NCBI GenBank assembly: GCA_036960305.1
Contig: JBALWA010000001.1
Span: forward strand, 62,001-126,000
Source: JBALVT01 sp036960305
GTDB taxonomy: Bacteria; Pseudomonadota; Gammaproteobacteria; Pseudomonadales; Halieaceae
DNA: 64,000 nucleotides
Reading direction: 5' to 3'
In this document: piece after piece, positions 27,522 to 36,621 of the stretch
Layout: every line of letters begins with the position of its first letter
Numbering within the stretch: position 1 is the first letter of the stretch
Program-made: the position numbers and the translations under genes
Notes under the pieces: generated by a model
What the model was told of the DNA's origin: nothing
Databases searched by the model: none
What the model saw: the letters and a program-made list of their open reading frames with translations, nothing else

Positions 27522-28866
27522 AAAACAATGTCGCCAGGCCAAGGAATGAAACAAAACCCACCACGTCGGTGACGGTCGTAAGTACTACGCCGCCAGCGAG
27601 TGCCGGATCGATATTGAAGCGGGTCATCAACAGGGGCAGTACAGCACCTGTAAAGGCTGCGGTGACGAGATTGATGACCATTGCGGCGGCAATAATGATG
27701 CCGATACTCCAGTCATCAAACCAGACAGAGGCTGCCACAGCAACAACCCCGGCCCACAGCGCGCCATTCATCAGACCGACGATCAGTTCCCGTTTTACCA
27801 GCCACGCCTGGTTGTTCTTGCCAACCTGGCCCATGGCGATGCCTCGTACCAGAACGGTAAGCGTCTGGGTTCCGGCGACGCCTCCCATGGAGGCGACAAT
27901 AGGCATCAGGACCGCAAGGGCGACGACTTTCTCAATCGTGCCCTGGAATAGATTGATAACAGAGGAAGCGATAAAGGCAGTGATAAGGTTTGCCCCCAGC
28001 CATAAAGCGCGTCGCGGTGCTGTTCGGAAAACGGGTGCGAAGGTGTCTTCGTCTTCATCGAGGCCCGCCATGGACATGAAGGAGTGGTCTGCGTCCTCAC
28101 GGATCACGTCGACCACATCATCAATAGTAATGCGGCCCAGAACTTTGCCATTATCGTCTACGACTGGCGCGGACACCCAATCGTGTCGCTCGAAGAGTCG
28201 GGCAACTTCTGCATCGGGCAGTTCCGCCGGTATGGCTTCGATGTCCGTGTTCATCATTTCCCGCACAGAGGCCGAGGGGTCAGATACCAGCAGGGTGCGC
28301 AGTGGTAACAGGCCGATGTACTGGTCGCTGCGGTTGACCACGATAAGATTGTCGGTCATTTCGGGAATTTCTTCATGGCGTCGCAGGTACCGTAAAACAA
28401 CGTCAAGCGTGAAGCGTGCCCGAATCGTAATGGTGTCGGTGTTCATCAAACCACCGGCAGTATCATCCGGGTAGTTCAGGACCTGCTCAAGACGCGCCCT
28501 GTCCTGGTGGTCCATTGAATGCAGTACCTCCCGGGTGACACGCCCGGGCAACTGCTGCAGAATATCCGCAATATCATCGTCTTCCAGCCCCTCGGTGATT
28601 TGCACCACCTCGGCGGCATCCATATCACTGAGGAATAGGGATTGAAGTTCATCACTGAGTTCACCCAGTACTTCACCTTCGCGCTCCACTTCCACGAGCT
28701 GCCAGAGGATACGGCGAAACTTTGGTGGTGAAGACTCCAGTAGGTGAGCGACATCGGGGGCGGCAAGCCCGTTGAGCATGCGACGAACATCCACAAAAGT
28801 ACCGCTGTCCAGGGCCAGGGTCAGCGCGTCTAATTTTTTCTGGGATTTCGCCTTGGTTTGCGCCAT
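27514..28866 (-). CDS. mgtE: Magnesium transporter MgtE
   Basis: Mg2+ channel of the inner membrane, gated by cytosolic Mg2+. 450 aa in three parts: N-terminal helical domain (about 20-130, with VAHLLESSPP and LPGRVTREVL), a CBS pair (about 135-260, containing GLLPLRTLLVSDP and VTIDDVVDVIREDA), a connecting helix, and five transmembrane segments from about 285 onward with PIVASMGGVAGTQTLTVLVRG, the pore-forming motif. Downstream darP overlaps by 8 bp. Its promoter should lie in the 104-bp gap to the HPr gene. Confidence 0.95.
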   Translation of the reverse strand: MAQTKAKSQKKLDALTLALDSGTFVDVRRMLNGLAAPDVAHLLESSPPKFRRILWQLVEVEREGEVLGELSDELQSLFLSDMDAAEVVQITEGLEDDDIADILQQLPGRVTREVLHSMDHQDRARLEQVLNYPDDTAGGLMNTDTITIRARFTLDVVLRYLRRHEEIPEMTDNLIVVNRSDQYIGLLPLRTLLVSDPSASVREMMNTDIEAIPAELPDAEVARLFERHDWVSAPVVDDNGKVLGRITIDDVVDVIREDADHSFMSMAGLDEDEDTFAPVFRTAPRRALWLGANLITAFIASSVINLFQGTIEKVVALAVLMPIVASMGGVAGTQTLTVLVRGIAMGQVGKNNQAWLVKRELIVGLMNGALWAGVVAVAASVWFDDWSIGIIIAAAMVINLVTAAFTGAVLPLLMTRFNIDPALAGGVVLTTVTDVVGFVSFLGLATLFYA

Positions 28867-28970
28867 GTAATTATTCCCGGATTGCGAGGTGCATCAGGGT
28901 GATTATCCGCAAAACAGAGGGTGACAACAACTCGGGCTGGGTTGTGCTGTTCAGGGTGTGCCGACAGCGG

Positions 28971-29240
28971 CTATTCCGCTTCGTCAAAGCGATTGGCAAT
29001 CAGGTCTCTAAGTGCTTCCAGGGCAGCTTCTTCGTCATCACCCTCTATTTCCATATCCAGCACGGTGCCTTTGCCTGCCGCCAGCATCATAACGGACATG
29101 ATACTTTTTCCATCGACCATTTTACCGTCACGGCCGGTTTGTATGGAGCTGGAAAAGGCGGCCGCACAGCCAACGAACTTTGCCGCGGCTCTAGCATGCA
29201 GTCCGAGTTTGTTGATAATTGTCAGCTGGGTTTGAATCAC
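28971..29240 (-). CDS. npr: HPr-like phosphocarrier (NPr of the nitrogen PTS)
   Basis: Carries phosphate from an EI-type kinase to PtsN. 89 aa with the phospho-histidine at His15 in NKLGLHARAA and a serine at position 46 in DGKSIMSVMML, the regulatory Ser site of HPr proteins. It follows rapZ by 11 bp in the rpoN-hpf-ptsN-rapZ-npr set, which points to the nitrogen-related PTS. No sugar permease genes are near. Confidence 0.95.
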   Translation of the reverse strand: MIQTQLTIINKLGLHARAAAKFVGCAAAFSSSIQTGRDGKMVDGKSIMSVMMLAAGKGTVLDMEIEGDDEEAALEALRDLIANRFDEAE

Positions 29241-29251
29241 AAATTATTCTG

Positions 29252-30121
29252 CTATTGCAGTTCCCTGTGCCTTACTTGTACTTGCGAATGTTGCTGCCGA
29301 TAGTGCTGGTACAGCCTGTTGGCCAGATATACTGAACGATGTTGGCCGCCAGTACAACCCAGGGATACTGTCAGGTAACTGCGGTTACTGTCTTCGTATT
29401 GAGGTAGCCACGTATCGAGGTAGCGCCGAATATCCAGATATAGATCTTCGGTCAGTGGTTGTGACTCCAGATAGTCGGCCACATGGCTATTCAGGCCGTT
29501 TTTCAGGCGCAGCTCTTTTACCCAGTGCGGGTTTGCCAGCATTCTTACATCGAAAACCAGATCCGCATCTGCAGGTACCCCACGCTTAAAGCCAAAGGAC
29601 TGTATCAGTATCGACATGGTTTCGGCGTCGCTGCGAACCAGGCGTTGCTTGATATCATCCCGCAGTTCGTAGATGGTCATCTGGCTGGTATCCAGTGCCA
29701 GCGAAGCAGCATTGGCCAGGGGTTCCAGTAATTCCCGCTCTTTCTCCAGAGCCTCGGCCAGCGGTATCTGGTTGCTGCTTAGGGGATGACGCCTGCGTGT
29801 TTCACTAAAACGCTTGATCAGGGTGGCATCGTTCGCATCCAGGTAGAGGATTTTGGTCTCGACACTTGCTGGTAATGAGTCCAATACCTGCCTGAATGTG
29901 CCGAGGTCCTCCCAGGTGCAGCGCGCATCTATACAGACGGCTGTGCCGCGGAAGTGGCCAAATTGCTCTCGCCGGGTTTCCTCTACCAGTGACGGAAGTA
30001 ATGCAACCGGAAGGTTGTCGATGCAATAATAGCCGTCGTCTTCCAATTGGTGCAGGGCGGTGCTCTTGCCCGACCCTGAGCGGCCACTGATGATGACCAA
30101 TTGTATTTCGAGCTTACTCAC
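29252..30121 (-). CDS. rapZ: RNase adapter protein RapZ
   Basis: Nucleotide-binding protein that in E. coli guides RNase E to GlmZ sRNA and so controls glucosamine-6-phosphate synthesis. 289 aa. The N-terminal P-loop is GRSGSGKS (13-20); a Walker-B-like LYLDAND follows and the C-terminal domain ends with SLGCTGGQHRSVYLANRL, the family signature. Four-base overlap with ptsN (ATGA). Confidence 0.96.
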   Translation of the reverse strand: MSKLEIQLVIISGRSGSGKSTALHQLEDDGYYCIDNLPVALLPSLVEETRREQFGHFRGTAVCIDARCTWEDLGTFRQVLDSLPASVETKILYLDANDATLIKRFSETRRRHPLSSNQIPLAEALEKERELLEPLANAASLALDTSQMTIYELRDDIKQRLVRSDAETMSILIQSFGFKRGVPADADLVFDVRMLANPHWVKELRLKNGLNSHVADYLESQPLTEDLYLDIRRYLDTWLPQYEDSNRSYLTVSLGCTGGQHRSVYLANRLYQHYRQQHSQVQVRHRELQ

Positions 30122-30576
30122 TGCGGCCAGTCTATGACGGTGGAGTGCAGCGTATCAGCATCTCTGGCCTGGCGTATCTGGTCGCAGAACGCCTGCTGGC
30201 TGAATAAGCCGGCGATACCTGCGAGGATATCCAGGTGCTGCTGTTGGGCTTCATCCGGTACCAGGAGAACGAACAGGATATCCACTGGTTGCCCATCGGG
30301 CGCGTCAAAATCGATGGCTTCGTCCAGGGTCACCAGTGTGCCCACGGCATGGGTGCAATTACCTACTCTACAGTGGGGTATTGCGATGCCCTGGCCCAGG
30401 CCAGTACTTCCCAACTTTTCCCTCGCTATCAAGCTGGACAAAACCAGATTATAGGGCAGGGACACCTGATCCTCACTTATAATTCGGGCGATGGTTTCAA
30501 AGAGTCTTTTTTTGCTCACTCCGGAAACGCGACAGACCGTGCGTCCGGGAGTGAGTAGATGAGCTAAGGCTTGCAT
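30118..30576 (-). CDS. ptsN: PTS IIA-like nitrogen-regulatory protein PtsN
   Basis: Output protein of the nitrogen PTS, regulating potassium transport and other targets according to phosphorylation. 152 aa, with the phospho-acceptor His68 in GIAIPHCRV. The N-terminus (MQALAHLLTPGRTVCRV) matches the family. Follows hpf by 9 bp, overlaps rapZ by 4 bp. Confidence 0.95.
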   Translation of the reverse strand: MQALAHLLTPGRTVCRVSGVSKKRLFETIARIISEDQVSLPYNLVLSSLIAREKLGSTGLGQGIAIPHCRVGNCTHAVGTLVTLDEAIDFDAPDGQPVDILFVLLVPDEAQQQHLDILAGIAGLFSQQAFCDQIRQARDADTLHSTVIDWPQ

Positions 30577-30585
30577 GTGGGGTAA

Positions 30586-30873
30586 CTAGCGTCCTCTTGA
30601 TTTTTCTTTGTGTTTAATGAGTTGCCGATCCAGTTTGTCAGCTAGCGCGTCGATGGCGGCGTACATGTCTTCCGATTCGGATGCCGCAAAAATATCGGCA
30701 CCTGAAATATGCACTGTAGCTTCGGCTTTCTGTACCATTTTCTCAACGATTAAAGTGACCTCTGTGTTGGTTATCTGATCAAAATGTCGTTGTAGGCGTT
30801 CAAATTTACTCTCTACATACTCTCGAAGTGGGTCCGTAACTTCCACGTGATGACCGCTGACATTCAGTTGCAT
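30586..30873 (-). CDS. hpf: Ribosome hibernation promoting factor (short HPF)
   Basis: Binds 30S subunits in stationary phase and promotes 100S dimers. 95 aa, the short form without the C-terminal dimerisation domain: MQLNVSGHHVEVTDPLREYVESKFERLQRHFD at the start and the MYAAIDALADKLDRQLIKHKEK helix near the end. Position after rpoN and before ptsN is conserved across gammaproteobacteria. Confidence 0.96.
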   Translation of the reverse strand: MQLNVSGHHVEVTDPLREYVESKFERLQRHFDQITNTEVTLIVEKMVQKAEATVHISGADIFAASESEDMYAAIDALADKLDRQLIKHKEKSRGR

Positions 30874-30959
30874 ATACTACTCCTTCTTCCTATTAAACCG
30901 GAGTCACCCGGTACCGGCTAAAACCGGATTTTATAAAACTCTCTATCAATAAGTGAATA

Positions 30960-32447
30960 CTAGACCAATCTCTTACGTTCGTTTGATGGCGGGATAAATA
31001 GCGTGTCCCTGTATTTGGCGATGGTCCGTCTCGCTACCTTGATACCCTGGTCTTCCAACAACAGGGTGATCTTACTGTCACTGAGTGGTTTGCGCGGGTT
31101 TTCCGCTGCCACCAATTTCTTTATCATGGCCCGTATCGCTGTTGAAGAACACTCTCCACCACTGGCTGTACTCACGTGGCTGGAGAAAAAGTACTTGAGT
31201 TCAAATATTCCCCTGGGCGTATGCATATATTTCTGGGTTGTCACCCGGGAGATTGTAGACTCGTGCATTTCTACCGCCTCGGCGATTTCATGGAGGACCA
31301 GCGGTTTCATCGCCTCTTCTCCGTATTCAAGAAAGCCGCGTTGGTGCTCAACAATTTTGGTGGCCACTTTCATCAGCGTTTCATTTCGACTTTGCAGACT
31401 CTTCAGGAACCAACGGGCTTCCTGTAGGTTGTCGCGTAGGTAGGTATTGTCGGGGCTACTATCAGCCCGTTTTATCAGCCCGGCGTAGTCATTATTGATC
31501 CTGATCTTAGGAGATATATCAGGGTTTAGCTCCACTATCCAGCGATCATTCTTCTTACTGACATAGACATCAGGTGCCACATATTCGGTGTTGTCTTCAC
31601 CCACTGACGAGCCTGGACTGGGATCAAGGGTGCGAATTAAGGTCAGGACTTCTTTCAAGCTGTCTTCATTGAGCTTACTGCGTCGGGTAATCTGGGCAAA
31701 GTCGGCATTTCCCAACTGGGTGATATAGCGACTCACAACCAGCTTTGCTTCATTCAGCCATGGGGTTTGGGCTGGCAGTTGCCGCAATTGCACAAGCAGG
31801 CATTCCTGTAGGTCCCGGGTGCAAACACCGGCGGGTTCAAACTGCTGGAGACAGTGGAGAACTGCGACTAATTCATCCAGTTCAACTTCTATGTCCATGC
31901 CGTCGGATATCGCGGTAAGAATATCTTCCAGGCTGAGGGTGAGGCGACCCGTATCATCAGTGGCGTCTATGATGGCGATGGCGATGACGCGGTCAACATC
32001 AGACAGTCGTGTCAAATTCAGCTGCCAATGCAGTTTGTCATGGAGCGACTCGTCGGCTGAATTGTGACTTGCGAAGTCCATTTCCTGGCCGTCGCCCATG
32101 GAGGTCGCCGGGGCGGAGGAGGGCAGGATGTCCTCCCATTGGGTGTCGACGGGCAAGTCCTCGGGTATCGTGGCGTCCCACTGGGGATCCTCAGTGGTGA
32201 TGTCGTCAATGCTGTCCTGGCTTTGTTCTTCTTTCGGGGTAATAGGCTCCGCTGCAGGATTGTCCTGCTGCCCTTCAGGGGTTTCGGCGGTATCTTCGCT
32301 GATCTCCAGCATGGGGTTGCTATCGAGGGCTTGCTGGATCTCCTGTTGTAAATCTAGCGTGGACAGCTGCAGCAGCTTGATGGCCTGTTGCAGCTGAGGT
32401 GTCATCGTAAGCTGTTGGCCGAGCTTTAGTTGAAGCGATTGTTTCAT
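30960..32447 (-). CDS. rpoN: RNA polymerase sigma-54 factor
   Basis: Sigma factor for -24/-12 promoters, dependent on AAA+ activators. 495 aa. Region I is Gln/Leu-rich (MTPQLQQAIKLLQLSTLDLQQEI), region II acidic (about 50-130, with many Glu, Asp and Pro), followed by the core-binding domain and the DNA-binding region carrying the RpoN box ARRTIAKYRD at 472-481. It lies between lptB and hpf; the 169-bp space upstream of its start (32448-32616) ends the lptB reading frame and shows no clear terminator. Confidence 0.97.
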   Translation of the reverse strand: MKQSLQLKLGQQLTMTPQLQQAIKLLQLSTLDLQQEIQQALDSNPMLEISEDTAETPEGQQDNPAAEPITPKEEQSQDSIDDITTEDPQWDATIPEDLPVDTQWEDILPSSAPATSMGDGQEMDFASHNSADESLHDKLHWQLNLTRLSDVDRVIAIAIIDATDDTGRLTLSLEDILTAISDGMDIEVELDELVAVLHCLQQFEPAGVCTRDLQECLLVQLRQLPAQTPWLNEAKLVVSRYITQLGNADFAQITRRSKLNEDSLKEVLTLIRTLDPSPGSSVGEDNTEYVAPDVYVSKKNDRWIVELNPDISPKIRINNDYAGLIKRADSSPDNTYLRDNLQEARWFLKSLQSRNETLMKVATKIVEHQRGFLEYGEEAMKPLVLHEIAEAVEMHESTISRVTTQKYMHTPRGIFELKYFFSSHVSTASGGECSSTAIRAMIKKLVAAENPRKPLSDSKITLLLEDQGIKVARRTIAKYRDTLFIPPSNERKRLV

Positions 32448-32616
32448 AGTTGGGCAGGAAACGCTGTCATAGCAGCGAGAATCCGCAGCCGATTCCTTAA
32501 ATGTACATTTTCAGTGTAGCCCTGCCCTGATGCCTAGGCAAGACTCTGGCCCGATATTTGCTTCGATTTTGATCTGCTGCAGTTTTTAGGCGCCTGAATG
32601 GCGGGGAGGCGTGCTT

Positions 32617-33342
32617 CTAGAGTTTGAACTCGTCGCCCAGATAGACTCTTTTTACCTGTTCGTTGCTCAATACATCTTCGGCGCTGCCTGCGGCAATAAT
32701 ATGCCCTTCACCGACAATGAATGCCTTTTCACAGATATCGAGGGTGTCGCGTACATTGTGGTCTGTGATAAGTACGCCGATGCCACGGTCGCGCAGGTGA
32801 CTGATGATGTGTTTGATGTCATTGACAGAGATAGGGTCGACGCCGGCAAAGGGTTCGTCGAGTAGGATAAAATCCGGTTCCATCGCCAGGGCTCTTGCTA
32901 TCTCGATTCGCCGACGCTCTCCTCCGGACAGTGCCTGCCCCAGGCTGTCACGCAAATGCCCCACGTGGAACTCCTCCAGTAGTTGGTCTCTACGCTCCAG
33001 ACGCTGGCTCTTGTTCAGGTCGGGACGAGTTTCCAGGATCGATAGAATGTTGTCCCCCACGGTAAGCTTGCGGAAAATGGAGGCTTCCTGTGGCAGGTAG
33101 CCTAACCCTCGCCTGGCGCGCTCATGCATGGCAAGAGAGGTAATGTCTTCACCATTAATCGAAATGCTACCTCTGTCAGCCGGCACAATACCGACAATCA
33201 TATAGAAGCAGGTGGTCTTTCCCGCACCGTTAGGCCCGAGTAAGCCAACGATTTGTCCGCTATTTATTTCCAGTGATACATCCTGGACAACTTCCCTGCC
33301 TTTGTAGGCCTTGGCCAGGTTACTCGCTAGCAGTTGTGCCAC
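32617..33342 (-). CDS. lptB: LPS export ATPase LptB
   Basis: ATPase of the LptB2FGC machine that drives lipopolysaccharide from the inner membrane to the cell surface. Start is GTG 33342 (MAQLLASNLAKAYKG), with GAGG upstream inside lptA; this gives 241 aa, the standard length, rather than a longer in-frame extension. Walker A GPNGAGKT at 36-43, ABC signature LSGGERRRIEIARAL, Walker B FILLDEPFAGVDP and the H-loop (LITDHNVRDTL) are present. Overlaps lptA by 23 bp. Confidence 0.96.
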   Translation of the reverse strand: MAQLLASNLAKAYKGREVVQDVSLEINSGQIVGLLGPNGAGKTTCFYMIVGIVPADRGSISINGEDITSLAMHERARRGLGYLPQEASIFRKLTVGDNILSILETRPDLNKSQRLERRDQLLEEFHVGHLRDSLGQALSGGERRRIEIARALAMEPDFILLDEPFAGVDPISVNDIKHIISHLRDRGIGVLITDHNVRDTLDICEKAFIVGEGHIIAAGSAEDVLSNEQVKRVYLGDEFKL

Positions 33343-33868
33343 TGTTGTCCTCACTTTTCTGTAGGTTCTGTGCCGGGATGACGACCTTGACCCTGCTGTC
33401 ATCCTGGGTGCTGTTTGACAGGGCTTTGACGAGCTGTTTGTCAATGTAATACTCGATGGTCTCGCCCGTTACCCGTGAGCCGTCCTGCTCAATCTCGGCA
33501 TCGTGGCTCAGCTGGACCCTGGCCTCTGCTTTGTAGTACTCAATCATGCCAGCGCGAGCGTGCACCAGGCCTTTTTGTGGGTCGGGCTGTTGTCGCAATT
33601 GTGCCGGTTTGCCCTTTGCTACAATTTTGTCAGCCTCATCCACGATACGGTAGATGGTGATTTTATCCGCTGTGATATGAAGGCTACCCTGGGCCATTTC
33701 GACATTGCCCTTGTAGATGGTAATGCCCTTTTTCTCATTACGCACAGCCTGGTCCGCGCTGATATGTATCGGCTGCTGGTTGTCGTCAGGCAGTGCCATT
33801 ACCGGGTTGATGGCCATTGCCCAGGCCATTAAAGCCATCGCTAGGAATTTAGGGGGTTGGCTGAACAT
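33320..33868 (-). CDS. lptA: Periplasmic LPS transport protein LptA
   Basis: Forms the beta-jellyroll bridge that carries LPS across the periplasm. The start is ATG 33868 (MFSQPPKFLAMALM), giving 182 aa with a signal peptide ending near MALPDD (residues about 1-24). The mature part has the LptA pattern: IHISADQAVRNEKKGITIYKGNVEMAQGS and TIYRIVDEADKIVAKGKPAQLRQQ. It overlaps lptC upstream by 20 bp and lptB downstream by 23 bp. Confidence 0.94.
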   Translation of the reverse strand: MFSQPPKFLAMALMAWAMAINPVMALPDDNQQPIHISADQAVRNEKKGITIYKGNVEMAQGSLHITADKITIYRIVDEADKIVAKGKPAQLRQQPDPQKGLVHARAGMIEYYKAEARVQLSHDAEIEQDGSRVTGETIEYYIDKQLVKALSNSTQDDSRVKVVIPAQNLQKSEDNSGTTASE

Positions 33869-34403
33869 AGATGCTCTCCACATTGGGCCGCAGTTGAAGG
33901 ATTTGAGCATCCAGGTTGGCAACCATGCCGTCTGCCCGAGTGTTGCTCTCGCCGTGGGTGATGGTAACAGGTACGTCGGATGTGGCCATATTTTTACGCA
34001 GGTCAATTTTCATTCGCTCAGTGGTCAGGTGAACCTGATTGGTGTCATTGGTCAGTCTTACGTTGTTGGTGAACGTTAACATCTCCCTGCCGTGTTCATA
34101 GTGGCCAATTTCGGCGGAGGCGGACCAGGTGTCATTGTCCAGATTGTGAGAATACAAACGTGGCTCCTCCAGCAGCGACTTGTTCTGAGAGGGGTAATAG
34201 GTCGCCGTGTCCGCCTGAATAACCTCGGTCAACGCACCCGCCTCATCATAGTTTGAACTACGGACGTTGATCAGGTAGGTCTTGGGTAGCGCTTTTTGCC
34301 TTGCGCTGACCTCCGGGCTGGGTTCTGAGCCGGGCGCAAGGTAATAGCTGGCAGCAATTAACAGCGCCAGGGCAAGTAATACCTGCAGGTAGACTCTTGG
34401 CAT
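33849..34403 (-). CDS. lptC: LPS export protein LptC
   Basis: Bitopic inner-membrane protein that accepts LPS from LptFG and hands it to LptA. 184 aa: N-terminal helix (about 5-22) followed by the periplasmic jellyroll with LEEPRLYSHNLDNDTWSASAE and ADGMVANLDAQILQLRPNVES. In most relatives kdsC precedes lptC; here the next gene upstream, 55 bp away, is kdsD. Confidence 0.93.
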   Translation of the reverse strand: MPRVYLQVLLALALLIAASYYLAPGSEPSPEVSARQKALPKTYLINVRSSNYDEAGALTEVIQADTATYYPSQNKSLLEEPRLYSHNLDNDTWSASAEIGHYEHGREMLTFTNNVRLTNDTNQVHLTTERMKIDLRKNMATSDVPVTITHGESNTRADGMVANLDAQILQLRPNVESIYVQPTP

Positions 34404-34458
34404 CAGCGGAAAGTGGCCGTTTGTTGCTCAGGCGGCACTACTGTGGGCTTGACTCGAT

Positions 34459-35436
34459 TCATGCAATGCCCGCCTGCAGCAGGCCCAGCAGGTGGACAAC
34501 GCCCGCAATTTTTCGGTCCTCCAGTACCACCAAAGAGGTGATTTTTCGTTCGTCCATAATGCGCAGGGCCTCGGCTGCAAGCATGCCGGGCGTTATCGTT
34601 TTAGCGCCCTTGCTCATAAACTGGAATATGGGTGTCTCGTTGATATCGGGGCGTGCGTCCAGGGCGCGGCGAAGGTCGCCATCGGTAAAGACCCCGGCGA
34701 GTGAGCCATCGTCATTTACCACGGTAGTCATTCCCAGTCCCTTGCCACTGATTTCCAGTAGCGCCTCAGACAGGACGGTCTGGGTATTGACGGTGGGTAT
34801 GGCCTCCCCTGTATGCATGACATCCTGCACCTTGAGTAGCAGTTGCCTGCCCAATGCGCCGCCGGGGTGGGAAAAGGCGAAATCTTCGGCGGTAAATCCC
34901 CTCGCCTCCAGTAGGGCAATGGCCAGTGCGTCGCCCATCACCAGCGCTGTTGTGGTACTGGACGTAGGCGCGAGGTCCAGGGGGCAGGCCTCAGTGAGCA
35001 CGCCCGTATTGAGGTGGGCGTCTGAAGCTTGTGCGAGGGTAGACTGCTCATTCCCCGTCATGCTGATTAGTGGGGTGCCCAGGCGTTTGAGTATGGGGAG
35101 CAGGCTGATGACTTCCGCAACTGAGCCGCTGTTCGACAAGGCGATGACCGCATCGGAAGCGGTAATCATGCCCATATCACCGTGACTGGCTTCTGCCGGG
35201 TGAACAAAGTGGGCAGGGGTGCCGGTACTGGCGAGAGTCGCGGCTATTTTTCGGGCGATATGCCCCGATTTTCCAATACCCGTCACAATGACCCGCCCCG
35301 AGGTATTCAAAAGGATTTCGCAAGCCGTATTGAAGGTGTCGCCCACGCGCTCTTCCAGCGCAGCAACGGCCGCAGCCTCAAGGCTAATCGTTCGCTTGGC
35401 AGAATCAATAAAACAGATGGGGGGTGAATCGGTCAT
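34459..35436 (-). CDS. kdsD: Arabinose-5-phosphate isomerase
   Basis: Interconverts ribulose 5-phosphate and arabinose 5-phosphate, the first step towards KDO for LPS. 325 aa: SIS domain (about 40-180) with VTGIGKSGHIARKIAATLAS, the ASHGDMGM motif (His85 region) and SNSGSVAEV, then two CBS domains (about 205-325). Lies between yrbG and lptC. kdsC, the KDO 8-phosphate phosphatase usually next, is absent at this place, so that activity must come from elsewhere. Confidence 0.95.
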   Translation of the reverse strand: MTDSPPICFIDSAKRTISLEAAAVAALEERVGDTFNTACEILLNTSGRVIVTGIGKSGHIARKIAATLASTGTPAHFVHPAEASHGDMGMITASDAVIALSNSGSVAEVISLLPILKRLGTPLISMTGNEQSTLAQASDAHLNTGVLTEACPLDLAPTSSTTTALVMGDALAIALLEARGFTAEDFAFSHPGGALGRQLLLKVQDVMHTGEAIPTVNTQTVLSEALLEISGKGLGMTTVVNDDGSLAGVFTDGDLRRALDARPDINETPIFQFMSKGAKTITPGMLAAEALRIMDERKITSLVVLEDRKIAGVVHLLGLLQAGIA

Positions 35437-35456
35437 GTAGCGGGGCCCACGCCAGT

Positions 35457-36431
35457 TTAGATGGTCAAATAGAGCCAGTAATAGTACAACGCGTAGAGCG
35501 AGACTAACAGTGTGCCAATACTGCGGCCGATATAGGCGTGCCCCACGGGGGCGGCGCTGCGTCTACGGCCCACATAGATGCCCAGCGCGAGTAGTAGCAT
35601 GGCGATGGTCATTGCAGGGTAATCTCGGCCCATAACACCTGGGTCCAGTATTTCAGGCTCGACAATTCCAGGGATAGACATAACAGCCAGCAAGTTGAAT
35701 AGGTTGGAGCCAATGACATTACCCAGGGCGATTTCGGCGTGGCCACGCAGGGCGCTGGCGATAGTGGCTGCAAGTTCCGGCAGGCTTGTGCCGACGGCGA
35801 CCACGGTAAGTCCGATGACCATTTTCGAGACACCAAGTTCGCCAGCAACGATTGTGGCGCCCCAGACCAGCAGTCTGGAGCTTGCGATGAGTAGCATCAA
35901 GCCGACGGCAAAGGTCAGCCAGGCACGAATAGGTTTCAGGTGAGGCAGAGGCTCGTCATCGGCCTCTTCGATGAGCGTGCTGTCGTGAGACTGGCTGCGA
36001 ATCATCTGTACCAGGATCAGTGCCAACGCAGCCATCATCAGGTAGCCATCGAGCCGGGATAGCTCACCGTCCAGCAACAGGAACCCCACGGCGACTGTGA
36101 CAACCAGCAGGGTCGGCATTTCTTGACGCATGCAGTTGGCGTGAACAAAGAGCGGGGCGATTAATACCGTGACGCCCAGGACCAGACCGACATTGGCGAT
36201 GTTTGATCCAATGGCGTTGCCTATGGCCATCTCTCCGGCGCCGGACATCGCTGCGGTCATGGAGACCAGGACTTCGGGTGCGGAGGTGCCCAACGATACA
36301 ATGGTGAGGCCGATGATAGTCGGTGATAGGCCCATGTTTTCCGCGAGAGACGCGGCGCCGGCGACAAAGAGATCGGCGCTCCAGATGAGAATAACAAAAC
36401 CGACCAAAATGGCGACGGCGGCTATCAGCAT
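35457..36431 (-). CDS. yrbG: Calcium/sodium antiporter YrbG
   Basis: Inner-membrane CaCA-family antiporter, 324 aa from ATG 36431 (MLIAAVAILVGFVILIWSADLF); the frame continues upstream without support. Two inverted halves of about five helices each carry the alpha-repeat motifs: SLGTSAPEVLVS with GNAIGSNIANVGLVLG, and AVGTSLPELAATI with GNVIGSNLFNLLAV. The glutamates in PEVL and PELA are the ion-binding residues of the family. First gene of the yrbG-kdsD-lptCAB-rpoN run, divergent from mlaC. Confidence 0.95.
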   Translation of the reverse strand: MLIAAVAILVGFVILIWSADLFVAGAASLAENMGLSPTIIGLTIVSLGTSAPEVLVSMTAAMSGAGEMAIGNAIGSNIANVGLVLGVTVLIAPLFVHANCMRQEMPTLLVVTVAVGFLLLDGELSRLDGYLMMAALALILVQMIRSQSHDSTLIEEADDEPLPHLKPIRAWLTFAVGLMLLIASSRLLVWGATIVAGELGVSKMVIGLTVVAVGTSLPELAATIASALRGHAEIALGNVIGSNLFNLLAVMSIPGIVEPEILDPGVMGRDYPAMTIAMLLLALGIYVGRRRSAAPVGHAYIGRSIGTLLVSLYALYYYWLYLTI

Positions 36432-36621
36432 ATACGCTATATTCCTGTTACAGTATGCACCGCGCAGAATTTGTGGAACTGCTGGCATGCTGCTGTTGTC
36501 ATAGGCACATGGGCCATGTGCGCTTTAAAAAGAAGGGTAGCATAACCCACAGAGGTCAGGATTATACAGAGCTAGGGCTGTGTTGATACCAGAAATTGGA
36601 ATTTACCGGGGAGTTTTGAGA

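Noticed and set aside
27569..28474. 301-codon plus-strand frame opposite mgtE
   Set aside because: Ser/Thr/Arg-rich shadow of the mgtE gene, no ribosome site or homology pattern.
34397..35185. 262-codon plus-strand frame opposite kdsD
   Set aside because: Shadow frame; kdsD is complete with SIS and CBS domains on the other strand.
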